43,012 bases of DNA from the NCBI RefSeq assembly GCF_001639275.1, contig NZ_LWMU01000044.1, positions 1 through 43,012 of the forward strand, written 5' to 3'. Source of the DNA: Methanobrevibacter oralis (GTDB taxonomy: Archaea; Methanobacteriota; Methanobacteria; Methanobacteriales; Methanobacteriaceae). A program made the translations under genes and the position numbers. A model generated the notes under the pieces. The model was not told where the DNA came from, made no database searches, and saw only the letters and a list, made by a program, of their open reading frames with translations. Shown piece after piece: positions 18,037 through 25,962 of this stretch. The stretch's first letter is position 1. Each line of letters begins with the position of its first letter.

Positions 18037-18558
18037 TTATTTATTAGACAAATTTGGTGTCCATAAATCGAATTCTTTAATTTGCGGAGGTATTCCTGAA
18101 TCAGCATAAGATTCTAAATAACCACTTTTTGAGTTATAATCTTCACTTGAAGTAGCTGAATTAGAAAATTCCACTAATCCTCTGTTTCTAATTAAAGTGT
18201 GTTTAGGTTTAAAAGTAGATGACCAAATATAAAATACTTTAAAAACAGTGTCCGGATGATATCCCCCACCTAAATCAATAGCTAATATATCACATTTTTG
18301 AATTATTTTAAAAACACTTTCTAAAACATCATGAAGTCGAACATCACCTTTGATGAATGTACAGTCTAAATTGTTCATTGCATTTAGTGATTCGGGAGAA
18401 TTATCAAGGGCAATAACTTTAACATCCTTGAAGTTGTCTAAGATTAATTTAGTTGTATTTCCAACATGACATCCAAGTTCAACTATAACATCCTCATCTC
18501 GTGCTAATGATAATATTTGATTTCTGTACTTTAAAACATCATAACTAAGTTTAATCAT
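18037..18558 (-). CDS. SAM-dependent methyltransferase-like protein
   Basis: This 173-residue class I methyltransferase fold protein has motif I VIVELGCHVGNTT (about 24-36), motif II VKVIALDNSPESL, a GDVRLHD segment and CDILAIDLGGGYHPD in the place of motif IV. The substrate is not evident. It overlaps pantoate kinase by 8 bp and is the last gene of a three-gene operon. Small archaeal proteins of this type are often annotated only as conserved methyltransferases. A link with coenzyme A synthesis is suggested by position alone. Confidence 0.75.
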   Translation of the reverse strand: MIKLSYDVLKYRNQILSLARDEDVIVELGCHVGNTTKLILDNFKDVKVIALDNSPESLNAMNNLDCTFIKGDVRLHDVLESVFKIIQKCDILAIDLGGGYHPDTVFKVFYIWSSTFKPKHTLIRNRGLVEFSNSATSSEDYNSKSGYLESYADSGIPPQIKEFDLWTPNLSNK

Positions 18559-19408
18559 AAATAATACCTTTATTGTTAAGTTTACCTACATATGTCCAGT
18601 CAATTTTAAGTTTTTCTAAATCTTCTTTGTTTTTTGAAAAAGTAAATAATGTATTTCCAAGCATCGCCATTGAAGAACCTAAAATATCACAGCTAGAATC
18701 AATATAATCAATCATGGATTTTACTTCATTTGTAATTAAATTAGTTTTTTTAGAAAATTCATATGAAAATTTTAAAAAGTTATCTAAACTAGAATCTTTT
18801 CTAAATAAATCTACATAATCTTTACCATTTTCAGATATAATTTTCTTATAATTTGGATTTGTAATGATGTTATTTGTTGATATATCTCCAAAGCTTTTAC
18901 ATGCTACATAAACATCTTCATTAAAACTTTTAATTTCACCAATACCCGGTGCTCCAGGCAATGTTCTTAAAACAAGTCCTTTTCCAGTTTGGGCAATAAC
19001 ATCTCCTAACCCGCCACCAAGGCTAATTTCTACTTTATGAGCAATCTGACCGCAGGTTTCAATTGAATAACCCAAATTTAAAAATTCGTTAAGTGCTAAT
19101 GACAAACTTAAAGCAGAAGCAGCAGAAGTTCCAAAACCTGCACCAATAGGAAGCTGAATATCTTGTGTAATTCTTAAAGGAGATTTAACTTCAAATATTT
19201 TAAGTATCTCTTTAATAATTAGGTCATTACCTTGACTAATATTAATTTCTAGATGATTACAATATTCGATAGTGGTTTTAACACCCTTATTAATTAAAAA
19301 ACCTGCTCCAAGAGAACCTTTTTTTAAATCAATGTAGTGATCTTCTATTGTAAAAAAGCCAGTAATGTGTGCTGGAACAAAAACAGAACTTTTCATAGTA
19401 TCATTCAT
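18551..19408 (-). CDS. Pantoate kinase (GHMP family)
   Basis: This enzyme phosphorylates pantoate with ATP, the first step of the archaeal route to 4'-phosphopantothenate and coenzyme A, followed by phosphopantothenate synthetase. The 285 residues fit. The N-terminal VPAHITGFFTIEDH is characteristic, and the GHMP glycine-rich loop is LPIGAGFGTSAASALSL. KVEISLGGGLGDVIAQ and the RTLPGAPG segment follow. The first ATG overlaps the upstream gene's end by 8 bp; a second ATG is four codons later. It is co-transcribed with an unrecognised gene before it and a methyltransferase after it. Confidence 0.92.
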   Translation of the reverse strand: MNDTMKSSVFVPAHITGFFTIEDHYIDLKKGSLGAGFLINKGVKTTIEYCNHLEINISQGNDLIIKEILKIFEVKSPLRITQDIQLPIGAGFGTSAASALSLSLALNEFLNLGYSIETCGQIAHKVEISLGGGLGDVIAQTGKGLVLRTLPGAPGIGEIKSFNEDVYVACKSFGDISTNNIITNPNYKKIISENGKDYVDLFRKDSSLDNFLKFSYEFSKKTNLITNEVKSMIDYIDSSCDILGSSMAMLGNTLFTFSKNKEDLEKLKIDWTYVGKLNNKGIIYD

Positions 19409-20045
19409 TAAAAACGATTACATCCATCATCATCTCTATTAACATTCTGTTAATAGGATTTTCAAATGATAATGGATGTTCTTTTTCATGTTTATTATTC
19501 AAAAGAAAAACACGTAAATTAGAAGTACATAAATCTGTTGATCTAACAGCAAAATAAGTTTTATATTTTTTATCTATTATTTTAGTAACTATCCCAATAT
19601 CTTCAGTTCTAGAATGACCTGCAATTCCTTCTTCCTCATAAATTCTGAAAATTTTAGGACAAACTGAGGTTATAAGAGCATAATTTAATAAACAAGAGTA
19701 ATCTTCAGTCGATTCATAATCATCATATTCATAAATTTCACTACATATTTCTTCTGGAATTTCTAAACTACTATTACAATAGGCAAGCGAGATGTAAATT
19801 CCCTCATTATCTAATGCTTTCGATAAAACATCATAATACATATTACCTAATTCAATTGTACCATATCTATTTCCCAATATCTCAGGAACACTGTGAGTAA
19901 AACCCCCTTCACCCATTACAGTACAATAAAAATGTTTTTCACCTAAATAACCAGCATCTGATGATTTTTCAATAGTTTTTTTAATGTCAATATTAGAAAA
20001 TTCTATTTTTTTAGAAATCTCTAAAGCTTCATTAGTACTTATCAA
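19401..20045 (-). CDS. Conserved hypothetical protein upstream of pantoate kinase
   Basis: I do not recognise this 214-residue protein. It is soluble, acidic and without repeats. Notable stretches are GEKHFYCTVMGEGGFTHSVP, the acidic EIYEYDDYESTEDYS and RSTDLCTSNLRVFLLNN near the C-terminus; several cysteines are spaced widely and form no obvious cluster. Translation starts at TTG (20043-20045) with a good AGGTGTTAG RBS. It is the first gene of the pantoate kinase operon and overlaps that gene by 8 bp, so a part in pantothenate/CoA metabolism is possible but not shown. Confidence 0.75.
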   Translation of the reverse strand: MISTNEALEISKKIEFSNIDIKKTIEKSSDAGYLGEKHFYCTVMGEGGFTHSVPEILGNRYGTIELGNMYYDVLSKALDNEGIYISLAYCNSSLEIPEEICSEIYEYDDYESTEDYSCLLNYALITSVCPKIFRIYEEEGIAGHSRTEDIGIVTKIIDKKYKTYFAVRSTDLCTSNLRVFLLNNKHEKEHPLSFENPINRMLIEMMMDVIVFNE

Positions 20046-20162
20046 ACTAACACCTACTTAATATAATATAAAGCAGTAAAATATTAAAAGATTTCTATTT
20101 AAAAAAAATAAAAGCTATAATGACATATAATTTCATCACTAACTTTTTCTAGCCATTAATTA

Positions 20163-20500
20163 TCAGTATTTATCAGGAACTTCAATAGCTATATGTGTAA
20201 ATTCAAAGGATTTAGTAGCTCCATGCCAATGCTTAACATTAGCAGGAATTATAACAACACCTCCGGAGTTAATTTTCTTGCATCCTTACCAAATTCGGAT
20301 ACCATCCTTCACAAATGTTAAAAGTAAAATTTGACCACACTCATCAGCGTGGTGAATATGCCAGTTATTCTACAACCTGCTTCAAAAGTTACATTAGCTA
20401 CTAATACTTCTCCTTGTTGTGCTAATATATTTAAATAGCTTTGACCTATAAAGAATTGTCCAAAGGGATTTTTCACCTTTTTCCAAATAACATTACTCAT
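20163..20500 (-). pseudogene. Broken cupin-domain gene
   Basis: Starting at ATG 20498-20500, which overlaps the flavodoxin stop, the minus strand encodes MSNVIWKKVKNPFGQFFIGQ and VTFEAGCR. The cupin then continues in another frame: NWHIHHADECGQILLL gives the metal-binding histidines of cupin motif 1. After more frame changes FGKDARKLTPG and VVIIPANVKHWHGA (cupin motif 2) run to a stop at 20163-20165. At least three frameshifts are needed. The original was a small cupin of the kind found with carboxymuconolactone-decarboxylase-like proteins. A short ORF at 20318-20617 merely spans part of it. The rest of 20046-20162 is spacer. Confidence 0.85.
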
Positions 20501-21002
20501 CAACCCACATTTCAACCCTTTGCTTAAACTCATTAACTTCAGCACCGGGGATTGAAAGTCCTTTTTTAATATTTGCTCCTTTACATAATTTTTTAAGATC
20601 TTTTTCACTTTTCCCAAAGCCAGATCCTTCGTGAGTTACAAATGCTTTTACATATTTTCCATTAAAATCTAATTGTTCTAGCTGTGTCCACATAGCCATA
20701 GGTAAGGTTCCCCACCAATTAGGAAAACCAATATAAATTGTATCATACTGAGCAATATCTTTTAATGTTTCTTTAATTTGGGGACGTACTGCAGCTTCTT
20801 GTTCTTTTTTAGCAACATCAATACACTCCATATAGCTATCTGGATATGGAATAACTGTTTCTACTTTAAATAAATCTGCATCAGTGAGTTCTTGAATATA
20901 TTCTGCTATTACTTCAGTATTTCCTTTTTCAATGTTTTTTAGTACCCCACCAAAATAGTTTTCACCACTACGAGAAAAATAAATTATTAATGTATTTGAC
21001 AT
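20493..21002 (-). CDS. Flavodoxin-like protein
   Basis: This 169-residue flavodoxin-fold protein has the FMN phosphate loop YFSRSGENYF at the N-terminus, FPNWWGTLPMAM (the second FMN loop) in the middle, and a THEGSGFG third loop. It is likely an electron carrier or small FMN oxidoreductase in the cytoplasm. A good GGAG RBS precedes the ATG. It lies 93 bp after the F420H2 oxidase gene, separated by a hairpin, and before a decayed cupin gene, so it may belong to an oxidative-stress group. Its partner is not evident from sequence. Confidence 0.88.
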   Translation of the reverse strand: MSNTLIIYFSRSGENYFGGVLKNIEKGNTEVIAEYIQELTDADLFKVETVIPYPDSYMECIDVAKKEQEAAVRPQIKETLKDIAQYDTIYIGFPNWWGTLPMAMWTQLEQLDFNGKYVKAFVTHEGSGFGKSEKDLKKLCKGANIKKGLSIPGAEVNEFKQRVEMWVDE

Positions 21003-21080
21003 TTTATTAACTCCTTATTTAATTTAATTAATATAAAAGAAATATATAAATGTTGTTATTTACAACAATTAAATTAAAAA

Positions 21081-21104
21081 AAAGAATGAATTAAATCATT
21101 CTTT
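21081..21104 (-). terminator. Hairpin at the stop of fprA
   Basis: AAAGAATGA (21081-21089) and TCATTCTTT (21096-21104) form a 9-bp stem with a 6-base loop and include the TGA of fprA. On the minus strand a T-run (from the A-run at 21075-21083) follows. Confidence 0.6.
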
Positions 21105-22319
21105 AATAGAACGAGCTAATTGGGCACCTTTTTCAAATGCTTCAGTTAAAACATCCTCATCAGGAACAAAAAATATGTCTAATGAATCAGTGACATTAAA
21201 TCCAGCTTCTTCTAAGTTTTTTTGGAGTTTTGCAACAGCTCCCCCACCCCAACCTTTAGATGAAAATATTAAAGCATTTTTAACACTATTGGTTACTGCA
21301 AAATTAACACAATCTAACCAATACATCATACTACCAATACGAGGGAAAGGTTTATTCATCATTGTAGGAGCACCAATAGCAATAGCTTTACTTTCTAAAA
21401 TATCTGTAATAACATCATCAGGTCCATCAGTTTCCATAGAATACATAACTACTTCAACACCTTCACTCATAATACCTTCAGCTATTTGGAACGCTAACTT
21501 TTCAGTTGAATGGTGCATTGTATCAAAAATAACAGTAATTTTATCCTTACATACACCTGAAGCCCATTTAGTATATAAATCTAAAATATAACCTGGATTT
21601 TTCCAAATTTGACCGTGGCAAGGAGCAATCATTTTAATTTGCTCCACAATACCATTATCTGTTAATTCTTGCAATTTCATCCTAGCCATTGGAGAACCTA
21701 AGGTAACTAAGTTTGCATAATATTTTTGAGCCTCCCATCCTAAAATATCTAATGAATAATCTTCATCATATCTCTCAGAGTAACATACATGTTGACCAAA
21801 TGCATCATTAGAGAATAAAATTCCATCTTCAACTAAAAATGTAAACATGCTGTCTGGCCAATGCAACATTGGAGCTGAAATAAAAGATAATGTTCTACCA
21901 CCAATATCAATTTCATCACCAGTAGCAACAGTATTAATCTTTAAATCTGAAAAATTATGATATTGTTGTTCTAAGAACTTTGCACAATTTGCAGACGCAT
22001 AGATTTCTGCTTTAGGATTATATTTTTCAATAGTTTCATGCAAATAAGTAGAATGATCCATTTCAGAATGGTTTTGAACAAATACATCGATTTGAATTTC
22101 TTTTCCTTCTTGTGCAAATGCATCTTCAATTCTTGCATATAATTGATCAGATAAATTTCTATATACATTATCAATTAATACAGTTTTTTCTTCACCAAAT
22201 ACTAAATAAGCATTGTAGGTAGTTCCGGGAATACTATATCCATGAAAAGTTCTTCCATTCCAATGGAGAACACCCACCCAATATACTCCTTCAGCTATTT
22301 TAAACGCCTTAGCTTTCAT
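21096..22319 (-). CDS. fprA: F420H2 oxidase, diiron flavoprotein (FprA)
   Basis: This cytoplasmic enzyme reduces O2 to water with reduced F420 and protects the strict anaerobe. The 407 residues comprise an N-terminal beta-lactamase-like diiron domain and a C-terminal flavodoxin domain (about 255-407). The diiron ligands are visible in HSEMDH (84-89), the histidine of APMLHWPDS and the aspartate in FSNDAFGQH. The FMN loop is FDTMHHSTEKLA. RBS: TTGAGGT, with a TATA box upstream (about 22345-22354). The gene is divergent from a PHP phosphoesterase gene and is followed by a flavodoxin gene. Confidence 0.94.
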   Translation of the reverse strand: MKAKAFKIAEGVYWVGVLHWNGRTFHGYSIPGTTYNAYLVFGEEKTVLIDNVYRNLSDQLYARIEDAFAQEGKEIQIDVFVQNHSEMDHSTYLHETIEKYNPKAEIYASANCAKFLEQQYHNFSDLKINTVATGDEIDIGGRTLSFISAPMLHWPDSMFTFLVEDGILFSNDAFGQHVCYSERYDEDYSLDILGWEAQKYYANLVTLGSPMARMKLQELTDNGIVEQIKMIAPCHGQIWKNPGYILDLYTKWASGVCKDKITVIFDTMHHSTEKLAFQIAEGIMSEGVEVVMYSMETDGPDDVITDILESKAIAIGAPTMMNKPFPRIGSMMYWLDCVNFAVTNSVKNALIFSSKGWGGGAVAKLQKNLEEAGFNVTDSLDIFFVPDEDVLTEAFEKGAQLARSIKE

Positions 22320-22618
22320 TTTATAACCTCAAAATTTAAACTTAATTATATAAGCTAATTAGATATTTAATTCATATGATATTTAAAATTTGTTTAAAAA
22401 TTATAAAACAATGGAATAACCAATCATGACTAAAAATTAAAACATTTCAAATTTAGACTGATTAAAAATAATAAAAGAAGAAATACCTAATTAAATATTA
22501 ATCTATTCTTAAATATTCTAATAAAAAATCAAAATAAAATTTTTAATATTCTAAATTATAATATTTATTATATAGAATAACTAAAAATACTTATTATTAT
22601 TTAAAATGAGGTAATAAA
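22320..22618. promoter_or_regulatory. Divergent promoter region of fprA and the PHP gene
   Basis: On the minus side CTTATATAA-like TATA (22345-22354) and the GAGGTT RBS (22325-22330) serve fprA. On the plus side a TATA-like TTATTATATAG (about 22566-22576) and GAGGT (22609-22613) serve the PHP gene, which starts at GTG. The rest is AT-rich and shows no other feature. Confidence 0.5.
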
Positions 22619-23281
22619 GTGAAAAGAATTGACCTACATATGCATAGTTTATTTAGTGATGGTGAATTATTACCCTCCGAACTAGCTAGAAGAGCTTTAA
22701 AATTAGATCATGAAGTAATAGCTATTACCGATCATGTTGATTACTCAAATATTGAACAAATTCCAACTATTCAGGATGCAATAGATGATATTAACTCAAA
22801 ATGGGACATTACAGTTGTTTTAGGAGTAGAAGTAACTCATGCACCTATAGAATCAATTGATGGAATCGCAAAAAGAGCTAAAGAGCTTGGAGCAAAAATT
22901 GTTGTAGTACATGGTGAAACATTAAACGAACCTGTAACTCCAGGGACTAACCTTGCAGCAGTTAAATCAAGATATGTTGATATTTTAGGACATCCTGGAT
23001 TAATTACAATTGAAGAAGCTGAAATTGCAAAAGAGAATAATGTTTATTTAGAAATAAGTGCACGAAAAGGACATTGTCTTGGAAATGGACATGTAGCTAA
23101 TATAGCTCGTAAAGTTGGAAATGACTTACTTGTAAATACAGATACACATTCCCCAGATAATCTAATAACCTTTGAAAAATCATTTGAAATAGCTTTAGGT
23201 GCTGGCTTAACTGAAAAAGAAGCAGAAAAAGCTATAATTGAAAATCCTCGTAAATTGCTTAAAAGTAAAGGAATATTATGA
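22619..23281 (+). CDS. PHP-domain phosphoesterase
   Basis: This 220-residue polymerase-and-histidinol-phosphatase (PHP) domain protein has the metal-binding motif [11 protein letters not shown] at the N-terminus, [25 protein letters not shown], and NTDTHSPDN near the end, which together supply the histidine and aspartate ligands for a metal cluster. It is likely a phosphoesterase; the archaeal histidinol-phosphatase and RNase P-like assignments cannot be settled here. GTG start with GAGGT RBS. It overlaps the next gene by 4 bp (ATGA), so the two are translationally coupled. Confidence 0.87.
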   Translation: MKRIDLHMHSLFSDGELLPSELARRALKLDHEVIAITDHVDYSNIEQIPTIQDAIDDINSKWDITVVLGVEVTHAPIESIDGIAKRAKELGAKIVVVHGETLNEPVTPGTNLAAVKSRYVDILGHPGLITIEEAEIAKENNVYLEISARKGHCLGNGHVANIARKVGNDLLVNTDTHSPDNLITFEKSFEIALGAGLTEKEAEKAIIENPRKLLKSKGIL

Positions 23282-23742
23282 AAGCATCAAAATTACTTAA
23301 AATCATCCAAGAGGATTTAAAAAAATATCCTATTAACTATTTAAAAAATAAAGTTACAGATGAAAGGTATATTGATCCTTTAATTAAAAAATTAGCAGAA
23401 TATAACTCAAATATTTATTATGAAATATATGAATGTGAGATAGAAGATGATTATGAAATAAGTAATGATGTAGTTAAAAATATTAGAAACGACATTGGCT
23501 ATTATTTTGACAAATATGCACCAACAGAATTTGATGAAAAAAAATTAACAACAAATCTAACACTTTATTTAGCATTAATTGCTAAAAAACCTCTACATCC
23601 TTTTAGTGAAGATAAAAATGATGATGTTTTCTTTTTTAATGGAACTTATTATTGTAAAGGAAAAATAAAATACATAAAAGATTACAGATCACTTTGTAGA
23701 TATTGCTCTTGTAAAACATTAGGTTATCAAGGGATGTTTTAA
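23278..23742 (+). CDS. DUF2115 / UPF0305 protein
   Basis: This 154-residue protein of the methanogen family UPF0305 (DUF2115) has unknown function. It is helical and charged at the N-terminus ([17 protein letters not shown]), followed by a [13 protein letters not shown] segment and a C-terminal [15 protein letters not shown] with three cysteines, a possible metal site. It overlaps the PHP gene by ATGA and lies convergent to arfC, with a hairpin shared by both ends. Confidence 0.85.
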   Translation: MKASKLLKIIQEDLKKYPINYLKNKVTDERYIDPLIKKLAEYNSNIYYEIYECEIEDDYEISNDVVKNIRNDIGYYFDKYAPTEFDEKKLTTNLTLYLALIAKKPLHPFSEDKNDDVFFFNGTYYCKGKIKYIKDYRSLCRYCSCKTLGYQGMF

Positions 23743-23760
23743 AAAACTACTTTAAAACAT
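23734..23760. terminator. Bidirectional hairpin between converging genes
   Basis: ATGTTTTAAA (23734-23743) and TTTAAAACAT (23751-23760) form a perfect 10-bp stem with a 7-base loop. It contains the last codons and stops of both the DUF2115 gene (stop 23740-23742) and arfC (stop 23747-23749). A/T-runs lie on both sides, as expected for a terminator shared by two strands. Confidence 0.6.
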
Positions 23761-24418
23761 AATATGTTAAAATTAAGTCTTTACCTAAGTGATTAACCTC
23801 TTTTAAATCTAATTTAATAGCTTCATCCATTGTACTAAATCCTTCACCATCAAAGAATGTTTTTGCATTCACTCCTCCAACAACCATTGGGGCAATACAA
23901 ATTCTTATCTCATCGATTAATCCTTCTTTAACCATAGAAAAGTTTAAAGTAGAACCTCCCTCAAGCATTAATTTTTTAACACCAATACTTTTTAAATGAT
24001 TCATTAACTCTTTTAGATCAACTTTTTTAGAACCACTAAAGAAAAAATCAATTCCCCTTTTTGAAAAACTTTCATACCTATTTGAAACTATAAAGTCATA
24101 TTTATAATCATTAGCGACTGCAATTAATGTGTTTGCATCTTTATTTGTAACACGAGCAGCTATTGGAGTTCTAGCTTTACTATCAACAACGATTCTTAAA
24201 GGATTATCTTTAGGATTAGCATCAATTTTATGAACTGTTAATCTTGGATCATCAGCAAGGACAGTTCCAATCCCAACCATTATTGCATCAACTTCTTTTC
24301 TAAGTTCATGAACCCTTTTTAAATCTTGTTTGCCTGATATATTTGAACTTCCTTTATGAGTAGCTATTTTACCATCAAGTGTCATGGCCGCATTTAATAT
24401 TACATAAGGTTTATCCAT
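23747..24418 (-). CDS. arfC: 2,5-diamino-6-ribosylamino-pyrimidinone 5'-phosphate reductase
   Basis: This NADPH-dependent reductase converts the ribosylamino to the ribitylamino pyrimidine in archaeal riboflavin and F420 (FO) synthesis. It corresponds to the C-terminal RibD domain; 223 residues is the usual length for the stand-alone archaeal enzyme. Seen motifs are NAAMTLDGKIATHKGSS at the N-terminus, DAIMVGIGTVLADDPRLTV (nucleotide binding) and LMLEGGSTLNFSMV near the end. RBS: AAGGTGATTAT. It is the last gene of the metG operon, 9 bp after the glycosyltransferase. The window also holds cofH, which uses its downstream product. Confidence 0.92.
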   Translation of the reverse strand: MDKPYVILNAAMTLDGKIATHKGSSNISGKQDLKRVHELRKEVDAIMVGIGTVLADDPRLTVHKIDANPKDNPLRIVVDSKARTPIAARVTNKDANTLIAVANDYKYDFIVSNRYESFSKRGIDFFFSGSKKVDLKELMNHLKSIGVKKLMLEGGSTLNFSMVKEGLIDEIRICIAPMVVGGVNAKTFFDGEGFSTMDEAIKLDLKEVNHLGKDLILTYYVLK

Positions 24419-24427
24419 ATAATCACC

Positions 24428-25441
24428 TTAAATATGATAAAACATTTCTTTTATTTGTAAAAAATTCACTAAAGTTTTATTTTCAAGCATTCCCGGCATT
24501 GTTATAGCAACAATAATTCCTATTAAACCAAATAATATTCCTATTGCCCATATTATTTTAACAGCATCTTTTTCTGCGATTGGTTTTCTTAATACAAATC
24601 TGATTAATGATTTAAAACCTTGTTCTGGCCTTACCAGTTTGCCCTCATCGTTAACTTTTGTTGGACTAAATTGTTGACGTTCCATTACTCCTACGCTATA
24701 AAACTTTAAAATAGCATCAATAATATTTGGCATTAAAACAATGAATGCAATTAATTTTACACGACCAATAAATGCAATAGAAACAATTGTAGCACCAATA
24801 ATTAATGTACCAGTATCTCCTGGGAAAATTTTCGCAGGATACTTATTATAATATAAAAATACAATCAAAGCTCCCAACATACTCATACTAATGATAGTAA
24901 CATCATATTTTCCAAGAATTATACAAGATATTGTAAGTGAACCTAAAGCTATTATACCCAAACCTGATTCTATTCCATTAAGACCAGCTAACATATTTGT
25001 TAAGTTAGATCCGATTGAAATAGCTATTGGCATGGAAATTAAGTATAAAATTCCAACATTAGGTGGAGCTGCCCATATTAAAGGAATACCCGCTAAAAAT
25101 AATAAGAATAACTTTTCTTTAGATGAAAGTACAAGTAAATCATCGACAATACCAATAATACCAACAAGTAAAATCACGACTAAAACAATGCATAATGGAA
25201 AAGTTAATAAATCATGCAGGCATATTCCAGAAAATATTCCAACAATAAAACCAAACAGAATTCCAAAACCACCCATTTCTGCAACAATTGGTTTCCATGA
25301 TTTATGCAAGTCAGTACCTACAATTTCAGCATTTTCAAGCTTTTTAATAATTATGGGCATTGATATACGAGTAGTTACAAATGAAAGTAGACCGCAAATA
25401 ATAGCTATAACATATAACGGAAGTTGTGGTAAAAAAATCAT
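24428..25441 (-). CDS. MraY/GPT-like phospho-sugar transferase (GlcNAc-1-P type)
   Basis: This polytopic enzyme of the UDP-HexNAc:polyprenyl-phosphate HexNAc-1-phosphate transferase family (MraY/WecA/Alg7) starts lipid-linked sugar synthesis. It has 337 residues and about ten membrane helices. The cytoplasmic loops carry DLHKSWKPIVAEMGG, the aspartates in GIVDDLL, NMLAGLNGIESG and the catalytic FPGDTGTL. In archaea this can be the dolichyl-phosphate GlcNAc-1-P transferase for N-glycans; in pseudomurein makers an MraY-like role is also possible. I cannot tell which. RBS: AAGGAGATAATT. It sits in the metG operon. Confidence 0.88.
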   Translation of the reverse strand: MIFLPQLPLYVIAIICGLLSFVTTRISMPIIIKKLENAEIVGTDLHKSWKPIVAEMGGFGILFGFIVGIFSGICLHDLLTFPLCIVLVVILLVGIIGIVDDLLVLSSKEKLFLLFLAGIPLIWAAPPNVGILYLISMPIAISIGSNLTNMLAGLNGIESGLGIIALGSLTISCIILGKYDVTIISMSMLGALIVFLYYNKYPAKIFPGDTGTLIIGATIVSIAFIGRVKLIAFIVLMPNIIDAILKFYSVGVMERQQFSPTKVNDEGKLVRPEQGFKSLIRFVLRKPIAEKDAVKIIWAIGILFGLIGIIVAITMPGMLENKTLVNFLQIKEMFYHI

Positions 25442-25484
25442 AATTATCTCCTTAATATAAATTATATGAGTTTTAATAATAAAA

Positions 25485-25955
25485 TTATTTTTTGTTTAAA
25501 ATATAATAAACACTACGAATAGGAATATCTAAGTTTTTTGCTATTTGTGAAGCATTTAAACCCTCTTCTTTTAAAGATTTAACTTTTTCATGATCATGCT
25601 TTTTTTTAATATTTTCAAATTTAAAATCGTTATTTACTTTTTTAACTAAATAATAAACTCTATTAAGTGAAATATCTAATTTTTCTGCAATTTCATGAGC
25701 AGACATGCCACTATTAGCTAATTTATATACATCATGCTCTAGCCCATTACTTTGACTTTTAGCTCCCCAATTATATTTTTTTGTAACTTTAATATCAAGT
25801 TGCTCTAAAGCTTGAATATAATTATTAGATGTTCTCTCATAAACACTAGGTGCACAGGTGATTTCTTCTAAATTAGGGTATTTATCTATTAATTCAACAA
25901 TTTTAACAGATGTTAATGCTTCTGTAATATGAACTTTAGTAATATTTTCATCCAT
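25485..25955 (-). CDS. DUF1699-like protein with two helix-turn-helix motifs
   Basis: This 156-residue protein has an N-terminal alpha/beta part (about 1-65; KVHITEALTSVKIVELI, EEITCAPSVYERT) like DUF1699. Two helix-turn-helix segments follow, about residues 75-103 (LANSGMSAHEIAEKLDISLN) and 128-155 (LKEEGLNASQIAKNLDIPIR). The two are clearly alike, an internal duplication. DNA binding is likely; target unknown. It lies in the middle of the metG operon, 7 bp after DUF530, and may regulate this operon or respond to a small ligand through its N-terminal part. Confidence 0.75.
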   Translation of the reverse strand: MDENITKVHITEALTSVKIVELIDKYPNLEEITCAPSVYERTSNNYIQALEQLDIKVTKKYNWGAKSQSNGLEHDVYKLANSGMSAHEIAEKLDISLNRVYYLVKKVNNDFKFENIKKKHDHEKVKSLKEEGLNASQIAKNLDIPIRSVYYILNKK

Positions 25956-25962
25956 ATTATCC

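Noticed and set aside
20318-20617. A 99-codon open frame across the flavodoxin end and cupin region
   Set aside because: It joins antisense-frame flavodoxin sequence to a fragment of the cupin pseudogene; the real content is flavodoxin plus a broken cupin.
24891-25460. A 189-codon plus-strand frame opposite the phospho-sugar transferase
   Set aside because: It is the antisense of a strongly supported membrane enzyme; no RBS or promoter and atypical composition.
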